DNA of 64,000 nucleotides from the NCBI GenBank assembly GCA_002480645.1, contig DLCN01000029.1, forward strand, positions 62,001 to 126,000, written 5' to 3'. A program made the position numbers and the translations under genes. Position 1 is the stretch's first letter. Each line of letters opens with the position of its first letter. A model generated the notes under the pieces. The model saw nothing but the letters and a program-made list of their open reading frames with translations, was not told the DNA's origin and did no database searches. Positions 7,765 through 16,534 of this stretch are shown here, in pieces. This DNA comes from Balneolaceae bacterium UBA7797 (lineage in GTDB: Bacteria > Bacteroidota > Rhodothermia > Balneolales > Balneolaceae).

Positions 7765-9225
7765 ATGGCTAAGAGTAAGAGAAAAGGTGCAGAAAGAAGT
7801 GTATTGAATCAGGTAAAGTTACTCGGTTGGGGTAATGCGGCCATAGTATTTATGGTGGGTTCTTTAGTGGGAATCTGGTTCCTCATTGTGAGAGGGGAGA
7901 TCGTGATAACAGATCAGGTGTATACTCCGCTTTATGAAGAATCAAGAACAGTGATCACCATGCTTGATCGTGCGATGGTCGATGATCTTCCGTACCCGGA
8001 TATCGATTTGAAGCTGGAAGAAATGGGAGCAGCCGATGTGTTGTCAGTTAAGGATAAATCGGAGATCCAAAAGCTCAGAACAGCTGTGCAGGGATTAAGA
8101 GAGGACAATAATGATGAAGCAAAACAAAGGGTAATCGAACAAGCCGTTGCTGTTTCAGGTACATTAAAAGAAAATTTACTGGCCCAGCAACAAAGGGCAA
8201 ACACACTCATCAACTGGGCCTTGTACATGGTTTTTGGAGGGACTTTATTTGCAACTTCCCTGAACCTGATCGTTGGTAAGATTATCGGCAGATCTATTGC
8301 GCACAGGATTCGAAAGATCATTCACCGGTTGGTAAAAAGTTCGGGAGAGGTGGATGCTTCGGCCAATAGCGTGGCAAATTCAAATCACCAAATGGCTGAA
8401 AGGAATAAGCTGCATAATGCTGCGATCAAAGAAGCGGTAGATTCGGTCGGGGAAACGGTTCAGCAACTTCGGGAAAGTTCCACATACACTCATCAGACCT
8501 ACAATGTAATGAATCTGACAGGATCAAAAGTCAAAATGGGTGTGGAGGCAGTAAATCATTTGAAAGAGGTGATCGAAAAGATCGAGCATTCGGCCCATGA
8601 TTCGAGTAAAGTACTTACCACTATTGAAGGAATTGCTTTTCAAACAAATTTACTGGCATTGAACGCCAACGTGGAAGCGGCACGGGCGGGGGAGGCCGGA
8701 AAAGGCTTTGCTGTAGTTGCAGAAGAGGTCAGAAATCTTGCTAAGAGAAGCGCAGAAGCAGTTCAGAATACCACGGAGATCCTGAAGGGGTCACAGGAAT
8801 ATGCAGAGCAAGGTTCTGAATCCATTTTGCAAACCGTTGAACATCTGGATGAGATCTCAGTTGCGGCGGCTGAAATGTCTGAGTTGGCGGGAAAAGTACA
8901 AAATGCTGTGGATGTTCAGGCCCGGGAAATGGAGCGGGTAAACAATCTGATGAAAAAAATGGAAGACATGCTACATCAAAATGCAGAATGTTCGGCCAAC
9001 ACCGCAGATTCATCAGGGAAATTATCCGGTCAGGCAGAAAATCTGAATACCATCATTCATGAGTTATATCAGATTGTGTATGGGGAAGATACTTCCGGAT
9101 CAGAACAAATACTTTCAGAAATTACGATCAATGAAGTACCGGAGATCTCTTGTTTTAATCTTTCCTTCGATTCAGGTTCTGAAGAAAAGTCAGAAATGTT
9201 TGTGAACGAAAAAGAGATCATTTAA
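7765..9225 (+). CDS. Methyl-accepting chemotaxis protein
   Basis: A 486-residue transmembrane chemoreceptor. TM1 is at about 22-44, a short (~100-residue) periplasmic or sensor region rich in helices follows, and TM2 is at about 148-172. A long cytoplasmic coiled coil contains the strictly conserved signalling tip FQTNLLALNANVEAARAGEAGKGFAVVAEEVRNLAKRSA (from about residue 292; positions given, not the full motif family). No clear HAMP domain is visible between TM2 and the coiled coil. Such receptors control the CheA kinase through CheW. No other che genes are in the window. The 3' end overlaps ribBA by 8 bp tail to tail. Confidence 0.92.
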   Translation: MAKSKRKGAERSVLNQVKLLGWGNAAIVFMVGSLVGIWFLIVRGEIVITDQVYTPLYEESRTVITMLDRAMVDDLPYPDIDLKLEEMGAADVLSVKDKSEIQKLRTAVQGLREDNNDEAKQRVIEQAVAVSGTLKENLLAQQQRANTLINWALYMVFGGTLFATSLNLIVGKIIGRSIAHRIRKIIHRLVKSSGEVDASANSVANSNHQMAERNKLHNAAIKEAVDSVGETVQQLRESSTYTHQTYNVMNLTGSKVKMGVEAVNHLKEVIEKIEHSAHDSSKVLTTIEGIAFQTNLLALNANVEAARAGEAGKGFAVVAEEVRNLAKRSAEAVQNTTEILKGSQEYAEQGSESILQTVEHLDEISVAAAEMSELAGKVQNAVDVQAREMERVNNLMKKMEDMLHQNAECSANTADSSGKLSGQAENLNTIIHELYQIVYGEDTSGSEQILSEITINEVPEISCFNLSFDSGSEEKSEMFVNEKEII

Positions 9226-10411
9226 CGGTAGAATCAGGCTGTCGCCTGTGTGTCAACACATCCAGATCGTCTTCGATAGGCACCTGTTCAACGATCTCAA
9301 GACCAAAACTTTTAATGCCGATCCTTTTTACCGGATTGTTGGAAAGTAAACGAAGCTTACATACGCCCAGCGATCTCAGGATCTGTGCGCCCACTCCGTA
9401 ATCACGGGAGTCACCTTTTTTAGGATTGTTGTCGATCTCGAATTCTTCCTGCTGCAGACGACCTTCCTGCATGGCTTTCAGCGTTTTAAGCTGATTTACC
9501 AATACCGATCCCCGCTGATTTCGATTCATATACAGAACCACGCCTTTTCCTTCACGTTCAACCTGAAGCATCGCCTGATGGAGTTGGGTACTGGTGTCAG
9601 AATTCCGGGCACCAAAAATATCCCCGATAAGGTCGGAAGAATGTACCCGGGTGAGAACAGGTTCGCCTTTGGTCCAGCTACCCTTGGTCAATGCAAGATG
9701 AATATCGCCGGTCATGGTTTCTTCGAAGGCATGCAGACGAAAATCGCCATACATGGTGGGCATGTTCACATCCATCACTTCCCGAACGAGGCTTTCATTC
9801 TCATTACGGTATGCAATAAGATCTTTGATGGTGATGAACTTCATGTCATGCTCTTTGGCCATTTCCGCTAATTCGGGAACACGGGCCATTTCACCATTAT
9901 CAAGCATGATCTCACAAATGATCCCTACCGGCTTCATTCCGGCTAACCGGGCGAGATCGAGCGCCGCTTCGGTATGCCCGGCTCTGCGTAATACACCACC
10001 CTCTGCTCCGAGCAGCGGAAAAACGTGTCCCGGGCGACGAAAATCGCCGGGTTTTGCTTCCGGGTTGGTGAGCTCACGGATGGTATTGGCACGGTCGGCC
10101 GCAGAGATCCCGGTAGTGGTAAGGCGTTTGTGATCGATAGAGATAGTGAAATTGGCTTCATCAGGATCAGCACCTTCGATCACCATATTGTCGAGTTTAT
10201 ACCGACTGGCGATCTCTTTAGAAACGGGAGCACAAACCAGCCCCCGGCCATATTTTACCATAAAGTTGATCGCTTCAGTAGTTACCATTTCGGCTGCCAT
10301 GAGAAAATCACCTTCATTCTCACGGTCTTCATCATCCACAACGATGATCATTTTACCGGCTTTAATATCGGCAACAGCCTCTTCGATGGTATTGAAGCGG
10401 ATCTCTTTCAA
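9218..10411 (-). CDS. ribBA: RibBA: DHBP synthase fused to a degenerate GTP cyclohydrolase II domain
   Basis: 397 residues. Residues 1-200 are 3,4-dihydroxy-2-butanone-4-phosphate synthase (riboflavin pathway), with intact DDEDRENEGDF (26-36), TTGISAADRA (99-108), PGHVFPL and AGHTEA (144-149). Residues about 205-380 align with GTP cyclohydrolase II, but the three zinc cysteines (spacing C-x10-C-x-C) are D260, S271 and T273, and the usual YLRQEGRGIGL segment is YMNRNQRGSVL (294-304). The second domain is thus probably inactive, as in described RibBX-type proteins, and a separate GTP cyclohydrolase II would be needed elsewhere. It starts 2 bp after yajC ends, in one operon. Confidence 0.92.
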   Translation of the reverse strand: MKEIRFNTIEEAVADIKAGKMIIVVDDEDRENEGDFLMAAEMVTTEAINFMVKYGRGLVCAPVSKEIASRYKLDNMVIEGADPDEANFTISIDHKRLTTTGISAADRANTIRELTNPEAKPGDFRRPGHVFPLLGAEGGVLRRAGHTEAALDLARLAGMKPVGIICEIMLDNGEMARVPELAEMAKEHDMKFITIKDLIAYRNENESLVREVMDVNMPTMYGDFRLHAFEETMTGDIHLALTKGSWTKGEPVLTRVHSSDLIGDIFGARNSDTSTQLHQAMLQVEREGKGVVLYMNRNQRGSVLVNQLKTLKAMQEGRLQQEEFEIDNNPKKGDSRDYGVGAQILRSLGVCKLRLLSNNPVKRIGIKSFGLEIVEQVPIEDDLDVLTHRRQPDSTVK

Positions 10412-10413
10412 GC

Positions 10414-10746
10414 TTACTTATCCTTTTTTGCAGGTTTGTTCGGATTTACGTCTGTAATAGAGGTTTTCAGGAAACGGATCTTCACATTGCTTCCAACTTC
10501 CACTAAAACAGAATCGTCTTCAATTGCATTCAAAATTCCGATGATACCGGAAGAGGTAACCACTTTGTCACCTTTTTTCATGTTGTCCCGCTTTTGCTGC
10601 ATCTCTTTTTGTTGCTTGCTCTGCGGACGGATAATGAAAAAGTAAAATACAAGGAAAATACCGCCAAGGAAGATCAGGTTGATCATTCCGGAATTAGGAT
10701 CCTGTGGGTTGCCTCCCATTAACAGGAGATAGGACAAATTGATCAT
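10414..10746 (-). CDS. yajC: Preprotein translocase subunit YajC
   Basis: A 110-residue small inner-membrane protein that associates with SecDF. One transmembrane segment (about 21-39, MINLIFLGGIFLVFYFFIIRP) is followed by the family hallmark RPQSKQQKE and a short cytoplasmic beta domain (KKGDKVVTSSGIIGILNAIEDDSVLVEV). It is slightly longer at the N-terminus than usual, so a start at M22 is possible, though the longer frame is contiguous. ribBA follows after 2 bp, so the two are likely co-transcribed. Confidence 0.93.
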   Translation of the reverse strand: MINLSYLLLMGGNPQDPNSGMINLIFLGGIFLVFYFFIIRPQSKQQKEMQQKRDNMKKGDKVVTSSGIIGILNAIEDDSVLVEVGSNVKIRFLKTSITDVNPNKPAKKDK

Positions 10747-10822
10747 GTGTGTGACTAAATCTGATTGTTTATGTTATCCTGAAAAGATACAGGTTTATTT
10801 GCAGAAAGTAAGACCCGATTCC

Positions 10823-11626
10823 TCAGTTTTGCCCGCCAAAGATGAGCTGCTTCAGCGTTTTCGGTTCCACACCTTTCGTTGCCGGTTCATTAATATCTCC
10901 TTCAATAAACCGGGTAATGAAATTCGGCTTAAACTGAACAGTTAGTGTATATACTTTGAAAAGTAGTAGTGCAATGATGGCCGCCGCAAGAATGTCGATG
11001 GTGTAATGCCAGGTAGTAGTTATGAGTCCGGCCATGCCGGCAATCGCGGCTGCCCAGATAAAAAGTCTGAACCAGGTATTCTTTACCGTTGAAGTGATGA
11101 GTAGTGCAAGAACCATCAACATGGCAGTATGACCGGATATGATACTGTCGCAGCAGGTCATTCCGGGAATCCCGATCTGATACCAGTCGTAGGGAATGCC
11201 AATGGCACTGAAAGTCAACGCCACACTTCGGCTTACTACATCTGCACTTTCCATGGTTCGCTCAAAACACAGATCGGTGGGACTCGGGATTGTGGTTACC
11301 CAGATGAATATCCCCCGGATCACCGACATGGCAGAATGAAAGATCAGAAACCGGCGGATCAGGATCTGTCGCTGTGAATGCCGGATCATGATCAGGATCA
11401 ATATCACAGTAAGTGGATGGACAATATAATTAAGCCGGATCAGATAGAATTTATTGAATGGCCAGATCCCTTCAGCGGCGTAGTTATGTATTACATCAAA
11501 TAACGGAGTTCCATTGATGCAGGCCTCCCGCGTTTCGCCCGAAGCGAGTAAGAGCGAATGGATGAAGATCACCATCACATGCAGGAAAAGAATAAGTAGT
11601 GTTCGGGAAACTCCGGTAATTTTCAA
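10823..11626 (-). CDS. PAP2-type membrane phosphotransferase of the sphingomyelin synthase-related family
   Basis: A 267-residue, six-helix membrane protein. The motifs match eukaryotic-type sphingomyelin synthases (PAP2_C): RGIFIWVTTIPSP (104-116), CCDSIISGHT (158-167, active His166), and WHYTID (206-211, His207 and Asp211), together forming the H-H-D triad. Family members move phosphocholine, phosphoethanolamine or phosphoinositol onto ceramide. Bacteroidota often make sphingolipids, so head-group transfer to ceramide or a related lipid is plausible, but the head group is unknown. It is transcribed toward yajC, 76 bp upstream of it. Confidence 0.75.
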   Translation of the reverse strand: MKITGVSRTLLILFLHVMVIFIHSLLLASGETREACINGTPLFDVIHNYAAEGIWPFNKFYLIRLNYIVHPLTVILILIMIRHSQRQILIRRFLIFHSAMSVIRGIFIWVTTIPSPTDLCFERTMESADVVSRSVALTFSAIGIPYDWYQIGIPGMTCCDSIISGHTAMLMVLALLITSTVKNTWFRLFIWAAAIAGMAGLITTTWHYTIDILAAAIIALLLFKVYTLTVQFKPNFITRFIEGDINEPATKGVEPKTLKQLIFGGQN

Positions 11627-11806
11627 ATGACTTGGCGTAAATTTATTGCCGCAATGATAGGGTATCCGATATTAACGAACAAACGGATAGATATCATCGT
11701 ACCAGATTCTTTGATCATTACCAGAGAAGACCGGATTGATGGGCTGAAAAACATCCCGCATCGGTATTAATATTCAATGGTACGTTTAAAGTAGTAACCT
11801 TTCTTA

Positions 11807-13921
11807 TTATTCATAAAAATCCTTCCGGCTCTTTGCCATGTCTGCCAATAATTCTGCAGGTTTAAATCGCGGGCCGAAGGTATCGGTAAACTCATTGAGC
11901 TTTTCGGTTACCCATTTAGCGCCTTTCAGATCTATGTAGCGGAAAGGACCACCGGTAAACGGAGGAAATCCCAGTCCGAGAATAGCTCCGAGATCACCGT
12001 CGGTGGGTGATTTTAAAATATCTTCCTGCAGGCAATACACCGCTTCGTTCACCATCATCAATGCCATTCGAAGTTGGGCAGTTTCGGCGTCGGGATTGCT
12101 GCGGGCTGATCCTCCGAAATATTGGTAGATCCCGGTGTTGACCTGCTTTTTCTTCGATTCATAGGTGTACATTCCTTTTTTGTTCTTTCGTCCCAGGAAT
12201 CCGGCGTCCATCAGTTCTTTGGCTTTGGTGGATGATTTACCGCCCCGGGCATCAAACATCGGGGCCATGGTTTCACCTACATGCGCGCCTACATCCATAC
12301 CTACTTCATCGAGTAGTGCCATGGGTCCGACCGGATATCCGAACTGCTTCATGATCTTGTCGAGGAATTCGATGGAAGCACCTTCTTCGAGCAGTAAGAG
12401 AGCCTCGTTCATGTAGGGAGCTAAAATTCGGGTCGTATAAAAACCGGGTCCGTCGTTTACCACGATCACCGTTTTGCCCTGTTTTACGCCCACTTCATAG
12501 GCAGTGGCCGTTACCCAGTCGGCAGTTTGTGGTGTAGTTATAATTTCTAGCAGTGGCATTTTCTGAACCGGCGAGAAATAATGCATTCCGATGATGTTTT
12601 CCGGTCGTTTGGCTCCTTGTGCAATATCTGAGATCGGCAGAGATGAGGTATTCGATGCAAAAATACAATCATCGTCGGTAGCTGCTTCTACCTCGGCTAC
12701 AATTTTTCGCTTCAGATCCAGATCTTCGAATACCGCCTCGATCACCATATCGGTTTTACCAAACGCATCGTAAGAATCAGCTCCGGTTAAGCGGCTGGCG
12801 ATTTCATCCCTTTCAAATGGAGTAATGATCCGCTTTTTGGATTTCTTGTTGAGTTCATCCCAGATCACTTTTTCGCCTTTGGCGGCATCCTCCAGCGTCC
12901 GGTCTTTCAACAGAACTGAATATTTTCCTTTGTTGATGCTCACATCCGCAATTCCGCTTCCCATCAATCCGGCGCCTAACACTCCGATGGTTTTAACCGG
13001 TTTTACCTGATCGGCCAGTGGATTCTTTTTAGCATCAGTGATTCCAAAGAACAGATTTACCAGTGCCCGGGATTCTGAGGTTGCCCCGGCTTTTCCGAAA
13101 AGAACTGCCTCATGTTCCAGCCCCTTTTTCTTGCCGTTTTTATAGCCGAATTCCACGGAATCGATGATGTACAGCGGAGCAGGATAATTTCCTTTGGTCT
13201 GCCCCATCGTTTTTTTGCGGGCCTGAGAAAAGATGATGCTCCGGCCGATCGGATTTCCTTCCAATAGTTTTTCTACCAGGGAACGCTTGTCTTTTCGCTG
13301 ATGCGGACCTTTATCCGCGATCTTAAGCACGGCCTTGATGGCGGCTTCTTCGAGGGCGTCTTTGTGAACCAGTTCGTCCACCAGTCCGATCTTTTTTGCA
13401 GAATGGGCATAGATATTTTTACCGGGGAGCATGTATCCCAGTGCCTTCTGAATTCCGATCAGACGAGGGAGGCGTTGTGTACCTCCGGTACCGGGAATTA
13501 CACCTAGTTTAACTTCCGGCAGAGCCAGTACCGTTTTAGGATGTTTCGATGCCAGCCGGTAATCACAGGCCAGCGAGAGTTCCAGCCCACCGCCCATACA
13601 ACTGCCGTGAATAGCCACAACCACCGGTTTAGCGGATGCCTCAATTTTATTAAGGATCTCGTGACCGTTTAGGCTCAGCTCTTCCAGTTCCTCAGCAGTA
13701 TCCCGGGCTTTGAACATGTCGATATCCGCACCGGCAATGAAATTGTCTTTCTTTCCACTGATGAGAACCGCTCCCCTGAGCTCGTCATTCGTGTTCAGTT
13801 CATCCAGAAACTCAGAGAACTGCACCATCATCGATTCATCGAGGGTATTCACTTTTTCACCCGGTTTGTCGAGCGTGAGAACAGCAACGGAGTTTTTGAT
13901 TTCTTTTTGTAAGTAGCTCAT
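11807..13921 (-). CDS. fadJ: Fatty acid oxidation complex alpha subunit (enoyl-CoA hydratase / 3-hydroxyacyl-CoA dehydrogenase)
   Basis: About 704 residues from the chosen start MSYLQKEI. The N-terminal crotonase domain (about 1-190) holds FIAGADIDMF, GSCMGGGLELSLACDYR and LPEVKLGVIPGTGGTQRLPR, with its two catalytic glutamates. A Rossmann NAD-binding domain starts at IGVLGAGLMGSGIA (about residue 313), followed by paired 3HCDH C-domains (MHYFSPVQKMPLLEI; GFPPFTGGPFRYID). It catalyses hydration and NAD-dependent oxidation in beta-oxidation and works with FadI, encoded upstream. An upstream in-frame start at 13969 would begin inside a hairpin repeat, so the ATG at 13921 is preferred. Confidence 0.92.
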   Translation of the reverse strand: MSYLQKEIKNSVAVLTLDKPGEKVNTLDESMMVQFSEFLDELNTNDELRGAVLISGKKDNFIAGADIDMFKARDTAEELEELSLNGHEILNKIEASAKPVVVAIHGSCMGGGLELSLACDYRLASKHPKTVLALPEVKLGVIPGTGGTQRLPRLIGIQKALGYMLPGKNIYAHSAKKIGLVDELVHKDALEEAAIKAVLKIADKGPHQRKDKRSLVEKLLEGNPIGRSIIFSQARKKTMGQTKGNYPAPLYIIDSVEFGYKNGKKKGLEHEAVLFGKAGATSESRALVNLFFGITDAKKNPLADQVKPVKTIGVLGAGLMGSGIADVSINKGKYSVLLKDRTLEDAAKGEKVIWDELNKKSKKRIITPFERDEIASRLTGADSYDAFGKTDMVIEAVFEDLDLKRKIVAEVEAATDDDCIFASNTSSLPISDIAQGAKRPENIIGMHYFSPVQKMPLLEIITTPQTADWVTATAYEVGVKQGKTVIVVNDGPGFYTTRILAPYMNEALLLLEEGASIEFLDKIMKQFGYPVGPMALLDEVGMDVGAHVGETMAPMFDARGGKSSTKAKELMDAGFLGRKNKKGMYTYESKKKQVNTGIYQYFGGSARSNPDAETAQLRMALMMVNEAVYCLQEDILKSPTDGDLGAILGLGFPPFTGGPFRYIDLKGAKWVTEKLNEFTDTFGPRFKPAELLADMAKSRKDFYE

Positions 13922-13948
13922 GGTTATTTTCTTTAAAGACTTAATAGT

Positions 13949-14078
13949 CTCCCTTCGAAGGGAGATCAATCAGCCCGTTTATTCCGGGCTGATTGTGAGG
14001 GATGTTGTTGAAGCTTATGCCTTAAAACATTCTCCGGTTCACACACCCCTGAATCCCCTCTCAAGAGGAGACATTTGA
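13949..14078. repeat. Hairpin-rich intergenic repeat between fadI and fadJ
   Basis: Contains a 16 bp palindrome CTCCCTTCGAAGGGAG (13949-13964) and a perfect 11 bp stem CAATCAGCCCG (13967-13977) / CGGGCTGATTG (13985-13995) with a 7-nt loop. It ends in a 'tcccctctcaagaggaga' terminus inside the last codons of fadI. The pattern resembles dispersed palindromic units of Bacteroidota intergenic regions. It may weaken or stabilise transcription between fadI and fadJ. Confidence 0.7.
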
Positions 14079-15374
14079 ATATCGCTCCAGTACAATCGCA
14101 TGACCCTGTCCTCCCGCAGCGCAGGCAGTAACGAGGGCGTATTTGCCATCCTCACGGATCAGCCGATTGGCAGCAGTAGTAACTAAACGAACACCGGTGG
14201 CCCCAAACGGATGACCTAACGAGAGGGAACCACCCAGTGTGTTCGTTTTCTCCATAGGGATCCGGCCTACCTTCTTTTCCCGCTTTAATGAATTTCTGGC
14301 AAACTCATCCGAATCCAGTGCATTCATTACGGCAAGAACCTGACCGGCAAAAGCCTCATGAATCTCAAATACATCAATATCATCCAGCGACAGATTCATT
14401 GCGTCCAGGACTTTGGGACTCGCATAAGCCGGCCCGAGTAATAACTCTTCTCCGGGATCCTGAGATACATAGGTATAAGACCGCAAATAGGCCTTAGGTT
14501 TAAATCCCAGCGACAGTGCAGTTTGTTCTTCCATGATGAGCGAAGCAGAAGCCCCGTCGGTCAGAAACGAAGCATTTCCCGCAGTTACTGTTCCGTGCGG
14601 TTTGATGAATGCAGGTCGGAGTTTCGCCAGTTTTTCCATGGAAGTATCCTTTCGGAATCCATTATCCTGATGTACCACTTTGAATTTCGGAGGTACGGAT
14701 GCAGGTAATAACTCATCCTCGAGCAAGCCTTCTTTGGTCGCTTTTGCTGCAAGGTGATGCGATCTCATCGCAAACTCATCCTGATCATTTCTCGAAACTC
14801 CGAAGCGGGCCGCCATCCGATCGGCACTTTGTCCCATAGTTTCACCGGTGGAAAATTCAGAAATGGCAGGAAGCTCCGGCATAAGATCTTTGAAGCCCAG
14901 TCCTTTCAGGAATTTCAGGAAGTCGAGCGGTGATCTGTATTTACGGGCCTCCAGCACTTTTTGGCGGAATTTCTTTTTGAATCGGACCGGGATATCCGAC
15001 ATCGTCTCGGTTCCGCCCGCCAGAATGATCTTTGCCTGACCCGATCTGATCAGATCCATTCCGCTGGTGATGGCCATATTCGATGAAATGCACGCCATGG
15101 TAGTAGTATGAGCCGGAACCGAATTCGGAATACCGGCTCCGAGGGCAGATTCCCGGGCTACATTACTGGTTTTTACTTCCTGAATAACGGTGCCCATAAT
15201 TACACGATCGATGTCTGAAGGATTCAGGTCATTGCGGGCGAGTAATCCTTTAATAGCCATCCGGCCGAGATCGTACGCCATAAGGTCATTATAATCAGTG
15301 CCCGATTTAAGGAACGGAATGCGAGCGCCATCAACCAGAACAGCGTTAAAGTCAGAATTAGTGATTTGATTCAT
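14061..15374 (-). CDS. fadI: Acetyl-CoA C-acyltransferase (3-ketoacyl-CoA thiolase)
   Basis: 437 residues. Thiolytic cleavage of 3-ketoacyl-CoA, the last step of beta-oxidation. Thiolase landmarks: active Cys95 in TTMACISSN, ILAGGTETMSD, the insertion with LKGLGFKDLMPELPAI typical of the FadI subgroup, GNASFLTDGASA, EIHEAFAGQ (catalytic His), GHPFGATG, and TACAAGGQGHA (second Cys). It is transcribed ahead of fadJ with a 139 bp hairpin-containing gap. The last three codons and stop (VSS*) fall in the repeat terminus, so the original C-terminus may have been replaced by repeat sequence. Confidence 0.93.
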   Translation of the reverse strand: MNQITNSDFNAVLVDGARIPFLKSGTDYNDLMAYDLGRMAIKGLLARNDLNPSDIDRVIMGTVIQEVKTSNVARESALGAGIPNSVPAHTTTMACISSNMAITSGMDLIRSGQAKIILAGGTETMSDIPVRFKKKFRQKVLEARKYRSPLDFLKFLKGLGFKDLMPELPAISEFSTGETMGQSADRMAARFGVSRNDQDEFAMRSHHLAAKATKEGLLEDELLPASVPPKFKVVHQDNGFRKDTSMEKLAKLRPAFIKPHGTVTAGNASFLTDGASASLIMEEQTALSLGFKPKAYLRSYTYVSQDPGEELLLGPAYASPKVLDAMNLSLDDIDVFEIHEAFAGQVLAVMNALDSDEFARNSLKREKKVGRIPMEKTNTLGGSLSLGHPFGATGVRLVTTAANRLIREDGKYALVTACAAGGQGHAIVLERYSNVSS

Positions 15375-15470
15375 TACAAAAGTGGGTTAGGATGAGCACA
15401 AAGTTAACAGTGTTAACCAAAATATCAAGATATCGTGAAATTTTTCTTTTAACTGTGAATGAAATAGTTG

Positions 15471-15478
15471 TATATTTG
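15471..15478 (+). promoter_or_regulatory. Promoter -7 element of the tRNA-Val gene
   Basis: TATATTTG matches the Bacteroidota -7 consensus TAnnTTTG exactly and lies 18 bp before the tRNA 5' end. A clear -33 TTG is not seen; that position is T-rich. Confidence 0.55.
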
Positions 15479-15496
15479 TCGCCCTTGAAACAATCA

Positions 15497-15574
15497 GGGC
15501 GATTAGCTCAGTTGGTTTAGAGCACCTCGTTTACACCGAGGGGGTCGGGGGTTCGAGTCCCTCATCGCCCACCA
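15497..15574 (+). tRNA. tRNA-Val (anticodon TAC)
   Basis: Full cloverleaf. The acceptor GGGCGAT pairs with ATCGCCC, the D-arm is GCTCAGTTGGTTTAGAGC, and the anticodon stem CCTCG/CGAGG carries loop TTTACAC with anticodon TAC. The T-arm is GGGGGTTCGAGTCCCTC, with discriminator A and CCA encoded in the DNA (15572-15574). It is followed directly by a terminator and then by the REP/RAYT patch. Confidence 0.96.
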
Positions 15575-15582
15575 TATCACAC

Positions 15583-15617
15583 AAAGCTTCTCAGATTTAT
15601 CTGGGAAGCTTTTTTTG
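15583..15617 (+). terminator. Intrinsic terminator after tRNA-Val
   Basis: Stem AAAGCTTCTCAGA (15583-15595) pairs with TCTGGGAAGCTTT (15600-15612, one G-T pair), with a 4-nt loop and a T-run directly after. Confidence 0.85.
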
Positions 15618-15630
15618 TTTTTGGGATATT

Positions 15631-15676
15631 GGAAGCTGGAGCTTCCAGACTGCATTCCAAAGCTGGAGCTTTGGAA
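15631..15676 (+). repeat. REP unit 1
   Basis: Two hairpins with identical TGGA loops: GGAAGC-TGGA-GCTTCC (15631-15646) and TTCCAAAGC-TGGA-GCTTTGGAA (15655-15676), joined by 'agactgca'. Same design and orientation as 17835-17880 and inverted relative to 17187-17231. It is probably a recognition and mobilisation unit for the RAYT at 17285. Confidence 0.85.
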
Positions 15677-16135
15677 CGAGAAAAAGAACGGCTTATTTAT
15701 GACGTATCCTTTCCAGTGAAAGTAAGAGAAGAAGATCCTATTCTATATTCCTATCGAATAATGCCCGGACAAGAAAAGCTACTACCAGGAGATGGACTGG
15801 AAACACTTTCTGTTAGACGATATGCTGATAATAACGAATTGGATTACTTCAATAATCAAGAACGGATACTTCGGATTATACTTTCTGAAGATTGGGTAAT
15901 GGAAAATACGGAATTAGAATTCGGTGATCGGTTTTATGTAACCTTGAATTGGAACGGAGACCAAAGCCGAAATTATAGAATGGAAAAGAATGAAAACGGG
16001 AGTTTTGAAACAGCCATCGAAATCCCGGAATCTTCTACAGATTTGAAATGGTTAGTGCGAAAAAATCTGACATCCACTCTCACAGAAACAGTCCCTGTTG
16101 AAGTTCCATTAGATGGAAGGCTAGTAACTAAATAG
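15677..16135 (+). pseudogene. 5'-truncated gene fragment of unknown family
   Basis: An open frame that enters directly from REP unit 1; the only early start codon (TTG at 15629) lies inside the REP. About 150 residues look like real protein (YDVSFPVKVREEDPILYSYR, LRIILSEDWVMENTELEFGDRFYVTLNWNGD) with alternating beta strands, but there is no native N-terminus. The most economical reading is that REP insertion removed the 5' part. The family is not recognised. The next gene begins 27 bp downstream. Confidence 0.5.
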
Positions 16136-16162
16136 TTTAATTAAAATTAAGTAAGCACATCT

Positions 16163-16534
16163 ATGAAAATAACAACCATATTTATCTCAGTACTTTTTTT
16201 GATAGGGATTTCTTGCGGGGAAGGAGAATATCCCGAATACGGAGATGTAACCCGGTTTATCGAGTTTCGGTACCAACCTAATGACACGGTCTCGGTAGGA
16301 GATACTTTGCGCATACAATGTGTAATTGAAGATTCTTTAGATACCACCATTGAGTTTAGGTGGGTATTTATGGGTAAAGAAAACATAAAACGTAATGATT
16401 ATTTGGAAATCATAACAGATTCGCTTGAACCTGGACAATTATATACTGGCAAGGTTTCAATTAAAAACAACCCAACGAGCCTAAAAAATACAATTATCGA
16501 ATATTTTAAATTTTATGTAGAGAGCAATGAATAA
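16163..16534 (+). CDS. Small lipoprotein, unknown function
   Basis: 123 residues. The signal peptide ends in a lipobox (LIGISC, Cys at about residue 18), then come an acidic linker (GEGEYPEYGD) and a beta-rich domain (SVGDTLRIQCVIEDSLDTTIEFRWVFMG) resembling an Ig-like or Big fold. It is AT-rich compared with the core genes around it. It overlaps the next, broken gene by 8 bp, so the two were probably one operon before the RAYT insertion. No function assigned. Confidence 0.65.
   Translation: MKITTIFISVLFLIGISCGEGEYPEYGDVTRFIEFRYQPNDTVSVGDTLRIQCVIEDSLDTTIEFRWVFMGKENIKRNDYLEIITDSLEPGQLYTGKVSIKNNPTSLKNTIIEYFKFYVESNE

Noticed and set aside
10025..10645. 206-residue plus-strand frame opposite ribBA and yajC
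   Set aside because: It lies fully antisense to two strongly supported genes, with no ribosome-binding site and no protein-like motifs.
13922..13969. Longer FadJ start at 13969
   Set aside because: Would begin inside the hairpin repeat; MSYLQKEI at 13921 matches the usual start of the crotonase domain.
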